Below are positions 25,369 through 34,491 of a DNA stretch of 64,000 nucleotides, piece by piece (within the stretch, counting starts at the first letter, position 1; each line of letters begins with the position of its first letter). The notes beneath the pieces were generated by a model. It was not told the DNA's origin. It did no database searches and saw nothing but the letters and a program-made list of their open reading frames with translations. A program made the translations under genes and the position numbers. Source of the DNA: Maribacter algicola (GTDB lineage: Bacteria; Bacteroidota; Bacteroidia; Flavobacteriales; Flavobacteriaceae); the NCBI RefSeq assembly GCF_003933245.1, contig NZ_QUSX01000001.1, positions 1,984,001 through 2,048,000 on the forward strand. Direction: 5' to 3'.

Positions 25369-27225
25369 TTATATTGTGGTCATATCTTTAAGGGTAATAA
25401 TACCAATAAGGGAGCTTTTGCTTACTACTGGTAAGCAGCCAATGTGATTTTTTTCAAGTAACTCGTAAACAGTTTCCAAATCGGTTTCTGGAGTTACTGA
25501 TATTACTTCCCTTACCATCAGGTCTCCTACCTTGGTGGTGGTAAAATCTGACTGCTCTTTTAGATATTCGGTCATATGGCTCCAAGTCAAGAGTCCACAA
25601 AGTTCATTCTTGTCGTCCAGTACTGGAACATGATGAATAATCTTCCAGTTCATTATGGTGGTGGCCATATCTGCCATATCGTTTTCGTTGACGGTGAGCA
25701 ATTGGGTGGACATGATGTGTTTTGCCAGTCTGGCATTGGATCGAACCTTAAACTCTTTAGGAATCATTGGCCATTCTGAAACAGGGGATGATGTTTGCTG
25801 GTTTTCGTAAATTGCCTCCGTTAGAGCAATAACCGCATCGTCTTGTTTCATATTTTTTTTGAGTTTACGGTAATTTAAAACGCTCCATCTTGCACCACTA
25901 TTTCCGTTGGCCCTTCTCTCTATAACTTCCAAATAACGATGGATGTCATTTGAATCGATAGTGCATTTTTTTAATCCTTCATATGCAAGTGGGAGTAATT
26001 CCTTAATAACTAAATCTCTTGTTGATATCTCAATGCCCTTCCATAACATTATGCTTGCGGCCCCATTCCTGGCCGCCTTAATAAAGTTATCCTTGGCATC
26101 CCTAAAGTCCATGACTTTGGTAATGTCGTCAAATTCCGCGGGTCTGGATTTCATAAGCCCTACCCAAAACGCAAAATTTGCCATTTCATCTAGAACTGTC
26201 GGTCCTGAAGGGAGGTACCTGTTTTCAATCCGGATATGGGCATTCTTTTCAGTCGCTCCATAACATGGACGGTTCCAACGATAAATAGTGCCATTGTGCA
26301 AATTAAGGGCATTTAATTTTGGAATATTTCCCTTTTTTAATTCTAAGAGCGAATCTTTTTCCACATTATTGGTCAACATAACTTCATATTGAGCGATGTC
26401 CTCTTTGTAAATATCGATAATAGACCCTGATGCCCATGAATTACCGAAGGTGACCCTGGCCAGTTTGTCTTGAAGGGTATAGGAGGAACTTCTTGTATCT
26501 ATACTCTGTTGAAACAAGGCAATGCGTGTCTCACTCCATAGTTCGCGTCCCATCAAAAGAGGAGAATTGGTGGCTATGCCAAGTATGGGGCCTGATATTG
26601 CCTGAGCCCAATTATAACTGGCTACAAAATCATCTGGAGCAATTTGGAGATGCATTTGAAAACTGGTATTACAAGCCTCAAACAAAACTGAGTCATGGTG
26701 AATGGAAAGTTCGTCTACTCCACGAATGTGCATTTCAAAATCTTTTTTACGTAGTAATTTTACTGCATTGTTTAAGAGTTCGTAGCGGATGTTTGGTGTC
26801 ATGAACTCCATGGAAAGTTCTTGTGTGGTAATTGTTGGCAGTATACCAGTTAATATAACTTTGTTATCATATTTGCTGGCGGTCTGCATTGCCTTGTTTA
26901 GTAATAACCTAAGTTCTTTTTCCATCACTGAGAAACAATTCTCTTTTAACTCTTCAGGATCCAAGTTGATTTCAAGGTTATAACGGGCAATTTCGTTCGT
27001 AAAATGGGAGTCGTCAATAGCCTTTAGGATTCTTATCGCGTCTTGGGTAGGACGCCAGTTCTCATCAACCAAACAAAACTCTTGTTCTGAACCAATATGC
27101 ATAACCTCACTTTCAATCATACCATCTCTAAGCATGATTTTTAATGCCTGAATATCATTCAGTAAATTTTTAATGAATCTTGCTCTAGAATCTTTATCAA
27201 TTTTTTCTACTTGGTATGTTCCCAT
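25369..27225 (-). CDS. GCS2/YbdK-type carboxylate-amine ligase fused to two CBS domains
   Basis: The protein has 618 residues. Residues about 25-430 are a glutamate-cysteine ligase of the GCS2 type (SEQEFCLVDENWRPTQ, ELSIHHDSVLFEACNTSFQMHLQ, RIENRYLPSGPTV). This makes a gamma-glutamyl or similar amide with ATP. Residues about 495-618 are a CBS pair (MSTQLLTVNENDMADM, VGDLMVREVISVTPETDLE, GIITLKD) that normally binds adenine nucleotides. The fusion suggests that energy state controls the ligase. Stand-alone YbdK proteins are about 370-400 residues. It is in one operon with pfkB (26 bases) and the zinc hydrolase (1 base). Confidence 0.85.
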   Translation of the reverse strand: MGTYQVEKIDKDSRARFIKNLLNDIQALKIMLRDGMIESEVMHIGSEQEFCLVDENWRPTQDAIRILKAIDDSHFTNEIARYNLEINLDPEELKENCFSVMEKELRLLLNKAMQTASKYDNKVILTGILPTITTQELSMEFMTPNIRYELLNNAVKLLRKKDFEMHIRGVDELSIHHDSVLFEACNTSFQMHLQIAPDDFVASYNWAQAISGPILGIATNSPLLMGRELWSETRIALFQQSIDTRSSSYTLQDKLARVTFGNSWASGSIIDIYKEDIAQYEVMLTNNVEKDSLLELKKGNIPKLNALNLHNGTIYRWNRPCYGATEKNAHIRIENRYLPSGPTVLDEMANFAFWVGLMKSRPAEFDDITKVMDFRDAKDNFIKAARNGAASIMLWKGIEISTRDLVIKELLPLAYEGLKKCTIDSNDIHRYLEVIERRANGNSGARWSVLNYRKLKKNMKQDDAVIALTEAIYENQQTSSPVSEWPMIPKEFKVRSNARLAKHIMSTQLLTVNENDMADMATTIMNWKIIHHVPVLDDKNELCGLLTWSHMTEYLKEQSDFTTTKVGDLMVREVISVTPETDLETVYELLEKNHIGCLPVVSKSSLIGIITLKDMTTI

Positions 27226-27251
27226 GGTAGTTGTCTTGAATATGTTTTGCT

Positions 27252-28217
27252 TCAGGCGTTGATTTTAATTTTTTGAGATGTATTGGAATTGGAGCATATC
27301 CAATCATTTAATTCCTCCACATCCTTAATTTTACACAATTGGGTGCCATCGGTCATAGTGGCTGCAGTTCCACAAGCAACCCCATATTGGGCCATTTCCA
27401 GTAATGATTTTCCTTGGGCAAGTGCAAGAACCATTCCTGCAACCATGCTATCACCAGCACCAATAGTACTTTTTTGGTACACTATGGGTGCAGAAATGTA
27501 ATCAATTGATTGAGCGGTAAACATTACGGCACCTTGAGGCCCCAGGGAAACCACTAATACTTCACAAGGATTATTCTTTAAAAAAGTTTGGCCGATAGAT
27601 TCCAGTTCCAGAAAAGAGATCGTTTCTACTCCAGAGAGTGTAGCGAGTTCTCCTAGATTGGGTTTTAGCAGATAGGCTCCGGCCTGTGCTCCTTTCAACA
27701 AGGCTTCCCCTGAGGTGTCCAGAATAAATTTCACTTTTTTATCTCCGGCAATTTTGGAAATTCTGGCAAAAAAATCGGTAGGCATACCAGGGCATAGGCT
27801 TCCACTGGCCACCAAAATATCGCCTTCTGTGAGTACGGCTTCCAATTGCTCCAAAGTCTTTTTCCATTCTTGGTCTTTGATCATGGGTCCGGGCATCCCA
27901 AAACGATATTGTTCATTATTCGAAGTATCTGTTACCGCAAAGTTTTCACGTACCCACCCTTCTATGGGAACTACTAGTTGTGGAATACCAAAATCAACTA
28001 ACATATCGTTTAAATGGCTTCCAGTTGGTCCTCCTGCCAAATACATACATAAGGAGGTTCCGCCCAGTTCGAGAAGCACTCGAGAAATGTTAATGCCCCC
28101 ACCACCAGCTTCATAGACGGGATGGCTACATCTTAATTTATTATTTGGTTTTATTCCAGATACAGTAGTGCTTTTGTCTATGGCCGGGTTGACAGTTAAT
28201 GTTATTATCCTATTCAT
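27252..28217 (-). CDS. pfkB: 6-phosphofructokinase II (PfkB family)
   Basis: The protein has 321 residues. It closely follows the layout of E. coli Pfk-2: LTVNPAIDKST, then KLRCSHPVYEAGGGGINISR, EQYRFGMPGP, VKPN-like LLKPNLGEL, VVSLGPQGAV and the catalytic loop STIGAGDSMVAGM with its Asp base. It phosphorylates fructose 6-phosphate; tagatose 6-phosphate or fructose 1-phosphate cannot be excluded. It is the first gene of the minus-strand operon driven from dyad site 8, with a perfect -7 box. A PfkB in a dormancy-type regulon also occurs in mycobacteria. Confidence 0.88.
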   Translation of the reverse strand: MNRIITLTVNPAIDKSTTVSGIKPNNKLRCSHPVYEAGGGGINISRVLLELGGTSLCMYLAGGPTGSHLNDMLVDFGIPQLVVPIEGWVRENFAVTDTSNNEQYRFGMPGPMIKDQEWKKTLEQLEAVLTEGDILVASGSLCPGMPTDFFARISKIAGDKKVKFILDTSGEALLKGAQAGAYLLKPNLGELATLSGVETISFLELESIGQTFLKNNPCEVLVVSLGPQGAVMFTAQSIDYISAPIVYQKSTIGAGDSMVAGMVLALAQGKSLLEMAQYGVACGTAATMTDGTQLCKIKDVEELNDWICSNSNTSQKIKINA

Positions 28218-28275
28218 ATTGTGGGTTATTTTAACTGTGTTTTCTCAAATATAGTAGTATGTCAAATGGTCTCAT

Positions 28276-28289
28276 ATGACCAATGTCAT
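28276..28289. promoter_or_regulatory. Regulon dyad, site 8 (pfkB operon and M50 protease, divergent)
   Basis: ATGACCAATGTCAT. Minus strand: TATATTTG (28246-28253), perfect -7 box, 33 bp. Plus strand: TACTTTCG (28312-28319), 7 of 8, also 33 bp. Predicted leaders are about 24 and 13 bases. This is the clearest bidirectional operator in the window. Confidence 0.82.
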
Positions 28290-28336
28290 TGTTGAAAAAG
28301 TACCTCTGGAATACTTTCGTCTAAAAACAAAACAAT

Positions 28337-29425
28337 ATGAAAGGGGTTCTAAAATTGGGGAGTATTTCTGGGATTAAGATAGAAGTACATTGGACGTTTA
28401 CCCTATTGTTGTTTTGGGTCGCTTTCCTGGAGATACAGCGAGGGTCTAATCTCAATAGAATACTACTTAATGAAGCCCTCATTGTAGTGTTGTTCATTTG
28501 TGTTATACTTCATGAATTAGGTCATGCATTAACCGCAAAAAAATTCAATATCAACACCCAAAAAATAACACTTTTACCTATTGGCGGAGTTGCCATGTTG
28601 GAAAAGATGCCAGAAAAACCTAGGCAGGAACTGTTGGTTGCCCTTGCCGGACCAGCTGTTAATGTGGTTATTGCCATTTTAATTTTTTTGGTAGTTCCCA
28701 TAAAAAGCTATTTTAACTTTGATGCCATCGTATTGGAGGAAGTTTTGTATCAAACCACATTCCAAAATTTTTTATTTTATCTTTTTGTTGCCAATGTAAT
28801 GTTGGTGGTCTTTAATTTAATTCCTGCGTTTCCAATGGATGGGGGTAGGGTCTTAAGAGCATTATTGTCCTTTAAAATAGGTCGTGTAGAAGCTACTAAA
28901 ATAGCCTCTTCTATAGGTCAGGGCCTAGCGATTCTATTTTTTATTCTTGGACTTTTATTTAATCCGTTTTTGATTTTAATTGCCTTTTTTATCTTATTTG
29001 GAGCTTATGGCGAGAACCAAATGGTAAAGCAAAATTCATTATTGGAAGGTCATTTGGTAAGGGAGGCAACTTTGACGAATATCACATTGATAAGTCCTAT
29101 CCATACAATAAAGGACGTGATGGATATCACTCTCGCTGGCGCCGAAAAGGATTTTGTTGTTATGGATAAGGATGAAATAGTTGGAATAGTTACCCAAAAG
29201 CATGTCCTAAAACATGCAAACACCCCGTTGCTTGTAGTGAAGGATGTAATGGATAAAGATTTTAAGACGGTAGATGCGTCAATGGAACTAGTAAAAGTAT
29301 TGGAACTGTTCGCAAAAGAAAAGAAAAATTTTTTCCCGGTAATGGATGACGGCATGTTGGCAGGTGTCATTGATAGGACCAATATTGGAGAATATATCCT
29401 ATTCAAATCTGTACCTTTAGAGTAA
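28337..29425 (+). CDS. Site-2 protease (M50) with CBS domains
   Basis: The protein has 362 residues. Several membrane segments surround the zinc site HELGH (His59, Glu60, His63) and the third ligand in FPMDGGRVLRALL. Residues about 235-360 are a CBS pair (TIKDVMDITLAGAEKDFVVMDKDEIVGIVTQ). It belongs to the SpoIVFB-like group whose CBS domains sense nucleotides and which cut membrane-bound substrates; in this group the substrate is usually a sigma-factor precursor or a peptide. It is read from the plus side of dyad site 8 and is followed by upp after 12 bases. Confidence 0.9.
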   Translation: MKGVLKLGSISGIKIEVHWTFTLLLFWVAFLEIQRGSNLNRILLNEALIVVLFICVILHELGHALTAKKFNINTQKITLLPIGGVAMLEKMPEKPRQELLVALAGPAVNVVIAILIFLVVPIKSYFNFDAIVLEEVLYQTTFQNFLFYLFVANVMLVVFNLIPAFPMDGGRVLRALLSFKIGRVEATKIASSIGQGLAILFFILGLLFNPFLILIAFFILFGAYGENQMVKQNSLLEGHLVREATLTNITLISPIHTIKDVMDITLAGAEKDFVVMDKDEIVGIVTQKHVLKHANTPLLVVKDVMDKDFKTVDASMELVKVLELFAKEKKNFFPVMDDGMLAGVIDRTNIGEYILFKSVPLE

Positions 29426-29437
29426 AATATTTCTACA

Positions 29438-30091
29438 ATGACCGTACATCACTTTGGTAAGGAAGACTCGCTCTTAAATAAATTTATTGCGGAAATCAGG
29501 GATACCGACATCCAAAAGGATTCCATGCGATTTCGGCGCAACATAGAACGAATTGGAGAAATTCTTAGTTATGAGTTGAGTAAAAATTTAAATTATTCCA
29601 ATACCACGGTACAAACACCTTTTGGAAGTAAGGAAATATCCTTGCCAAAGGATAAACTGGTATTATGTTCAGTGCTAAGGGCCGGTTTGCCGTTGCATCA
29701 AGGTATGTTGAATTATTTTGATAGTGCCGAGAATGCGTTCATTTCGGCGTATCGTCATCATAGGGGCGATGAGGATGCTTTTGAAGTTATTGTGAAATAT
29801 TTTGCCGCTCCTTCTTTGTCCGGCAAAACTTTGGTGCTTACCGACCCTATGTTAGCTACAGGGAAGACTTTGGAAAATGTTCTTGAGGCCTTGAAGGATC
29901 ATGGAAAACCAGATCAGATTCATATCCTTTCCGTAATTGGCTCAAAAGCTGGAATCGAACATATTACAAGAATTTTTCCTGAAAATACGCATTTATGGAT
30001 TGCCGCCATAGATGAAAAACTAAATAGTAAGGGGTACATTGTTCCGGGTATAGGAGATGCAGGTGATTTGGCTTTTGGAATGAAACTGTAA
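29438..30091 (+). CDS. upp: Uracil phosphoribosyltransferase
   Basis: The protein has 217 residues. It has the PRPP loop LVLTDPMLATGKTL, the YRHHRGDEDAF flexible region and the uracil site YIVPGIGDAGDLAFG at the end, as in Upp. It makes UMP from uracil and PRPP. It is placed 12 bases after the M50-CBS gene and under dyad site 8, which suggests base salvage during RNA turnover in resting cells. Confidence 0.93.
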   Translation: MTVHHFGKEDSLLNKFIAEIRDTDIQKDSMRFRRNIERIGEILSYELSKNLNYSNTTVQTPFGSKEISLPKDKLVLCSVLRAGLPLHQGMLNYFDSAENAFISAYRHHRGDEDAFEVIVKYFAAPSLSGKTLVLTDPMLATGKTLENVLEALKDHGKPDQIHILSVIGSKAGIEHITRIFPENTHLWIAAIDEKLNSKGYIVPGIGDAGDLAFGMKL

Positions 30092-30109
30092 GTACTTATT
30101 AATCTTGAA

Positions 30110-32605
30110 TCAGCTTATTCGTTTGCCCCATTTAACCAATTCGTACCAGATTACCGATCCAAATCCTGAAAGTACGCTTATCGATAATAGCTTTGGTGTT
30201 AGCATTTCAAATTCAAAAAAACGGGTGAATGCAGGAATGTAAAGTAACAATACTACAATGGCGATGGTGATACCAATAATCAGCGGCACCAGATTATTCT
30301 TATACTTCAATGTTGTAAGGATTGAAAAGTAAAAGGAACGATTGACAAGAGTGAGAAAGATATTGGCTGCAATAAGAACAATAAATACCATAGTTCTGGT
30401 AGTAGATTCGTTCAAGCCTTCCGCCACGGCGTATTGATACACCAGGAGAGCCACTAGGGCAATGGTGAGTCCTTGTGTTATACTTGTTGCCAACTCTTTA
30501 AACTTAAAAAATGTGGTGGTAAAGGGTCTGGGTTTTTGAACCATGGTGTTTTTTTCCATAGGCTCATTTTCATAGATGATGGAACAGGTGGGGCCCATAA
30601 TCAATTCTAGCAAAATAACATGGGAAGGTGAAAAAATCGTGGGATAGAGCCACCCTAGCGCCAAAGGGATAAATACCATCAATATGATTGGAATATGGAT
30701 GGATATAACATATTGAATGGCTTTTTTAAGATTTGTATAAATTTTTCTACCAATAGCTATGGCATCTACTAATTTGGAAAGATCATCTTCCACTAATATT
30801 AACGATGCGGCCTGTTTGGCAATTTCCGTTCCTTTTTTACCCATAGCGATTCCAAAATGTGACGCTTTTAAAGCAGGGCCGTCATTTACCCCGTCACCAA
30901 TCATGGCTACCACCTCATTATTTGCCTTAATAGCATTGATAATTCGGAGCTTGGCGTCAGGAAACATACGTGTATAAACCTGGGTTGTTTTAACTTTTTC
31001 CCTTAATTCAACATCATTTAATTGCATTAATTCATCGCCGGACATGCATCGTTCATATCCAATAAAATCAATTTCCTTCGCTATGGCAATTGCGGTCTCT
31101 GAATTGTCTCCGGTAACCAATTTTACATCTATTCCAGCTTTATCAAAAGAGGTCAATACCTTGGATATATTTTCTTTAGGTGGATCATAAAAGGCTACGA
31201 TTCCTTTAAAATCGAACTTGAATTCTTGTTGTTTTTTAGGAAATTCCATACCCATAAAATGAGCCTGTCCCACCCCTAATAACCTATAGCCCTGTTTTCC
31301 CAAACTTTTTATGGTCTCCTCTATTTGGGACTTTTCCTGTGTGGTTAAATTTGAAATTTCAAAAAATGCTTCAGGAGCTCCTTTGGCCGCAATGATACGA
31401 TGGCCATTTGCATTTTGGAAAAGATGCGTCATCATTGGCGGTTTACCTCCAATTGGGTATTCATGCACCATTTGGTAATTTAATCTCTCGTCACTATCTA
31501 TAAACTGACCATAAGCATTATGGAGTGCGACTTCCATAGGATCGAAGGGAATTGGTTCACTTGCCCACATGGCCAGTGTAATCAATTCTTTCTCGGCTTG
31601 GCCCATTTCATTTTTGGGGTCTGATATTACTCCAGATTGTAATACAAAAAGCTTTGCCAAACTCATTTTGTTTTGTGTAAGGGTACCGGTTTTGTCCGCA
31701 CAGATTACCGTGGCGCTGCCCAAGGTTTCAACAGTTTTTATTTGTTTTACCAATACCCCCATTTTCATCAGGCGCCATGTACCCACCGCCATAAAGGTTG
31801 TAAAAGCTACCGGTATTTCCTCTGGTAGAATACTCATCGCAATGGTAAGGGCTTTTAGAAGGCTATCCATCAAATCCATGGATTTATTATAGTTCATTGC
31901 CCATACCAAAAAAAAGACGACCACCCCCCAGATGGACATCTTTTTGACAAAATTTGAGATTTGTCTTTCTAGGGGTGTTTTTTCTTCTTGGATAGCCTCC
32001 AGACTTTTACTTATTTTCCCCAGTTCCGTATTATTCCCTATTGCCACTACGGTTGCAATGGCCAAGCCACTCACTACCGTTGTACCGCTAAAAATGGAAT
32101 TATCGTCGTTTTTGGAGTCCTTAAAAACAGCAAGGGATTCTCCTGTTAAAATGGACTCGTTGACGGAAAAATCATTGGAATGGATAATGGTTCCATCGGC
32201 AGGGATTAAGGTACCCTCCTCGACCATAAGACTATCCCCAATAACAACCTGTTCGCTAGGTATTCCAATGACCTCTCCGTTCCTTATAACATTGCAATTG
32301 GGTTGTGTAAGTGCTTTTAACTTATCAAGTGCCTTTCTGCTTCTAGAATCCTGATAAAGTGAAATAGAGGCTACTAAAACAATCGCTACCGCCAAAAAAA
32401 CACCATCCCCTACATTTCCGCTCATAAAATAGATGGACGAGGCTACTAAAAGCAAGATGACCATGGGCTCCTTGGCTAAACTTTTTAGTGCATCAAAAAA
32501 GCCATTTTCATTTTTATAGGTCAAGGTATTTGATCCGTATCTTTTTCTGGAAGTCTCAACTTCCAAATCTGTCAATCCTTTAATGTCAAATTTACGTGCG
32601 GACAT
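30110..32605 (-). CDS. P-type cation ATPase (P2-like)
   Basis: The protein has 831 residues. It has the actuator TGES (residues 154-157), the membrane motif PEEIP (261-265), phosphorylated Asp304 in DKTGTLT, KGAPEAFF in the nucleotide domain and MIGDGVNDGPALK in the hinge. Architecture resembles Ca2+ or Na+/K+-type pumps (P2), but PEEIP instead of PEGLP leaves the ion open. Ion use cannot be read from the sequence. It stands alone on the minus strand behind dyad site 9, divergent from Hsp20. Confidence 0.88.
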   Translation of the reverse strand: MSARKFDIKGLTDLEVETSRKRYGSNTLTYKNENGFFDALKSLAKEPMVILLLVASSIYFMSGNVGDGVFLAVAIVLVASISLYQDSRSRKALDKLKALTQPNCNVIRNGEVIGIPSEQVVIGDSLMVEEGTLIPADGTIIHSNDFSVNESILTGESLAVFKDSKNDDNSIFSGTTVVSGLAIATVVAIGNNTELGKISKSLEAIQEEKTPLERQISNFVKKMSIWGVVVFFLVWAMNYNKSMDLMDSLLKALTIAMSILPEEIPVAFTTFMAVGTWRLMKMGVLVKQIKTVETLGSATVICADKTGTLTQNKMSLAKLFVLQSGVISDPKNEMGQAEKELITLAMWASEPIPFDPMEVALHNAYGQFIDSDERLNYQMVHEYPIGGKPPMMTHLFQNANGHRIIAAKGAPEAFFEISNLTTQEKSQIEETIKSLGKQGYRLLGVGQAHFMGMEFPKKQQEFKFDFKGIVAFYDPPKENISKVLTSFDKAGIDVKLVTGDNSETAIAIAKEIDFIGYERCMSGDELMQLNDVELREKVKTTQVYTRMFPDAKLRIINAIKANNEVVAMIGDGVNDGPALKASHFGIAMGKKGTEIAKQAASLILVEDDLSKLVDAIAIGRKIYTNLKKAIQYVISIHIPIILMVFIPLALGWLYPTIFSPSHVILLELIMGPTCSIIYENEPMEKNTMVQKPRPFTTTFFKFKELATSITQGLTIALVALLVYQYAVAEGLNESTTRTMVFIVLIAANIFLTLVNRSFYFSILTTLKYKNNLVPLIIGITIAIVVLLLYIPAFTRFFEFEMLTPKLLSISVLSGFGSVIWYELVKWGKRIS

Positions 32606-32651
32606 ACCGTTTTTTGTTTTCTCAAATGTAAAGGCAAAAAAATAGATGGGA

Positions 32652-32665
32652 CTGACCTACATCAT
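32652..32665. promoter_or_regulatory. Regulon dyad, site 9 (P-type ATPase and Hsp20, divergent)
   Basis: CTGACCTACATCAT, one mismatch. Minus strand: TACATTTG (32623-32630), perfect -7 box, 32 bp. Plus strand: TATTTTCG (32688-32695), 33 bp, which leads to Hsp20 at ATG 32736. Confidence 0.72.
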
Positions 32666-32735
32666 TTTGATAAGTGCAAATAGCAACTATTTTCGATTTA
32701 TAAAACTAATGTTTAACCTTAAAAATAAAAATGTT

Positions 32736-33200
32736 ATGTCACTCGTAAAATTTAAAAGAAGGCCTTTTGGTAATTTGATTACCCAAGATTTTTTTGATAT
32801 GGACGATTTCTTTGATAACCGAAGTTGGGCAAGGGATATGATGCCCGATCAATTCTGGAACGGTAAGAGATCTCAACCTGCTTTGAATATTAAGGAAAAC
32901 CATGACACGTTCGAAATTGAATTGGCGGCACCTGGTTTTGCCAAAGAAGATTTTGAAGTTACCATTGAAGACGGTTGTTTGAATATTTCCGCTGAAAAGT
33001 CTGTTTCTGATGAGGAGAAGGAGGAAAACTATACTCGAAAAGAGTTTAGTTACAACGCTTTTCAACGCTCGTTGCAATTGCCTGAAAGTGTAAAACAAGA
33101 AGCTATTAAAGCAAAGTATAAAGATGGTATTTTAAGCTTCACTCTAGCAAAAAAGGAAGACGCAAAAAAAACACCTCCCAAAAAGGTACAGATTTCATAA
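32736..33200 (+). CDS. Small heat-shock protein, Hsp20 family
   Basis: The protein has 154 residues from ATG 32736. An earlier Met at 32646 lies before the predicted -7 box (32688-32695) and is rejected. The alpha-crystallin domain covers about 40-140: NIKENHDTFEIELAAPGFAKEDFEVTIEDG, then EFSYNAFQRSLQLPESV and the closing YKDGILSFTLAKKE. It holds unfolding proteins for later refolding. Hsp20 (HspX) is also a signature gene of the mycobacterial dormancy regulon. Confidence 0.93.
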   Translation: MSLVKFKRRPFGNLITQDFFDMDDFFDNRSWARDMMPDQFWNGKRSQPALNIKENHDTFEIELAAPGFAKEDFEVTIEDGCLNISAEKSVSDEEKEENYTRKEFSYNAFQRSLQLPESVKQEAIKAKYKDGILSFTLAKKEDAKKTPPKKVQIS

Positions 33201-33410
33201 ATAAATTTTCCTGATAAACTTTTATCAAAAGTAATCCCCTCTCGAATAATCCATTAGTTTATTATTTATAATGGATTCATTTGGGATGGGTTTCCCATAA
33301 TTTATTTTTAGGTGGTATGCTCCTTAAGTGCAAGGGCAGTTTAATAAGGGGCTATAGATTCTTGAAAAATTTTAAATCAGGTTGCTAGTCGAATTTTGAA
33401 TCATCTAGTT

Positions 33411-34178
33411 TTAGGGACCTTTAACAATGTTACTTTGCACTAGGGCCTCTTTGGCGGATTTGTACCCCAGTTCAAAAAGAGCATCTATATTTTTTAGGGA
33501 AAACATACTAAACTCTGCCATGCGCTCTGGACGTATCAGAACATCACATTGACCAAATTTTAGCACAGTTTCGTTGGCAACCATTATATGGTATGCACGC
33601 TCCAATACATTATGGGCATGCTTCAACTCTGTTTTCTTCATCTTTTCAAAAGGATTCACATAGATTCCTATAATCTGATCGCAAAAGTCTTTGATAAGAT
33701 CGACCGGGAAATTGTTCAAAGTGCCACCGTCAACATAATAGCCGTTCTTAAAAGGAACAGGTGCAAATAACCCAGGTACGGCTGCAGAAGCCAAAATGGG
33801 TTTAATTAACTCACCTTTGTTAAAAATTTTTAAGGTACCATCCAAAAGATTGGTTGCGGTAACATGTAAGGATATCATTAAGGATGAAAAGTTATCCTCT
33901 GGAAGATAGACTTTTAAATGATCATAGAATTTTTCAGTATCTACAAATCCAGGTTTGCTTCGTGCATATTTTTTAATGCTGAAAATTTGTGTTGATTTAA
34001 AAAAATCCAATATTTCTTCCCAATGGCTACCCCCGGCATATAGTGCGCCAACTATGGCTCCTGCACTGGTTCCGGCAATATGGGATGGGTGGATCCCAAA
34101 TTCCTCGAGTGCCTTGATGGCACCAATATGAGCTACGCCCCTAACGCCTCCTCCTGATAGTACCAAACCAACATTCAT
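33411..34178 (-). CDS. Patatin-like phospholipase
   Basis: The protein has 255 residues. It has the oxyanion loop SGGGVRG (residues 8-14), the nucleophile Ser38 in GTSAG and the dyad Asp in YVDGGTLNNFPVD. It is a short RssA/YchK-type patatin without membrane segments, and hydrolyses acyl chains of lipids. The dyad at 34231-34244 with a perfect -7 box is its promoter. A lipid hydrolase in this set could remodel membranes at growth arrest (inference). Confidence 0.88.
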   Translation of the reverse strand: MNVGLVLSGGGVRGVAHIGAIKALEEFGIHPSHIAGTSAGAIVGALYAGGSHWEEILDFFKSTQIFSIKKYARSKPGFVDTEKFYDHLKVYLPEDNFSSLMISLHVTATNLLDGTLKIFNKGELIKPILASAAVPGLFAPVPFKNGYYVDGGTLNNFPVDLIKDFCDQIIGIYVNPFEKMKKTELKHAHNVLERAYHIMVANETVLKFGQCDVLIRPERMAEFSMFSLKNIDALFELGYKSAKEALVQSNIVKGP

Positions 34179-34230
34179 ATAGTTTTAATTGAAGCTCGCG
34201 CAAAAATACCTTGTTAGCTCCTTGGTTAAA

Positions 34231-34244
34231 ATGACAATCATCAT
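34231..34244 (-). promoter_or_regulatory. Regulon dyad, site 10 (patatin gene)
   Basis: ATGACAATCATCAT. The minus-strand -7 box TATTTTTG (34201-34208) is perfect and centred 33 bp away. Predicted leader of about 17 bases to ATG 34178. Confidence 0.75.
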
Positions 34245-34266
34245 ATTTAGTCTTATTAGTATTGGT

Positions 34267-34280
34267 ATGACCGAAATCAT
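34267..34280 (+). promoter_or_regulatory. Regulon dyad, site 11 (second receiver-CRP gene)
   Basis: ATGACCGAAATCAT. The plus-strand -7 box TATATTTA (34303-34310) is centred 33 bp away and points to the regulator at 34492. The predicted leader is about 177 bases, the longest in the set. If the regulator binds here, its own gene is under feedback. Confidence 0.68.
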
Positions 34281-34491
34281 TTCTTTCCCTATAAATCCGT
34301 AATATATTTAGTAAACAATTTACAACAAGTTCTTCGCCAAGTAAATTCCTAATCAGTGTAATGGTATTAGCCGGAATTAGGATGTAAAGAATCAAATGTA
34401 TAGCATGTTAACCAAAGGAAGTATTTGTTAATCCATTAAAAACGACATAGATGTACTTTAATTAAATAGATTCCTAAAAAGCTAGAAGAAA

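Noticed and set aside
34141..34395. 84-codon minus-strand frame upstream of the patatin gene
   Set aside because: It covers both dyads (sites 10 and 11) and the patatin start, has no family and overlaps the real gene in another frame.
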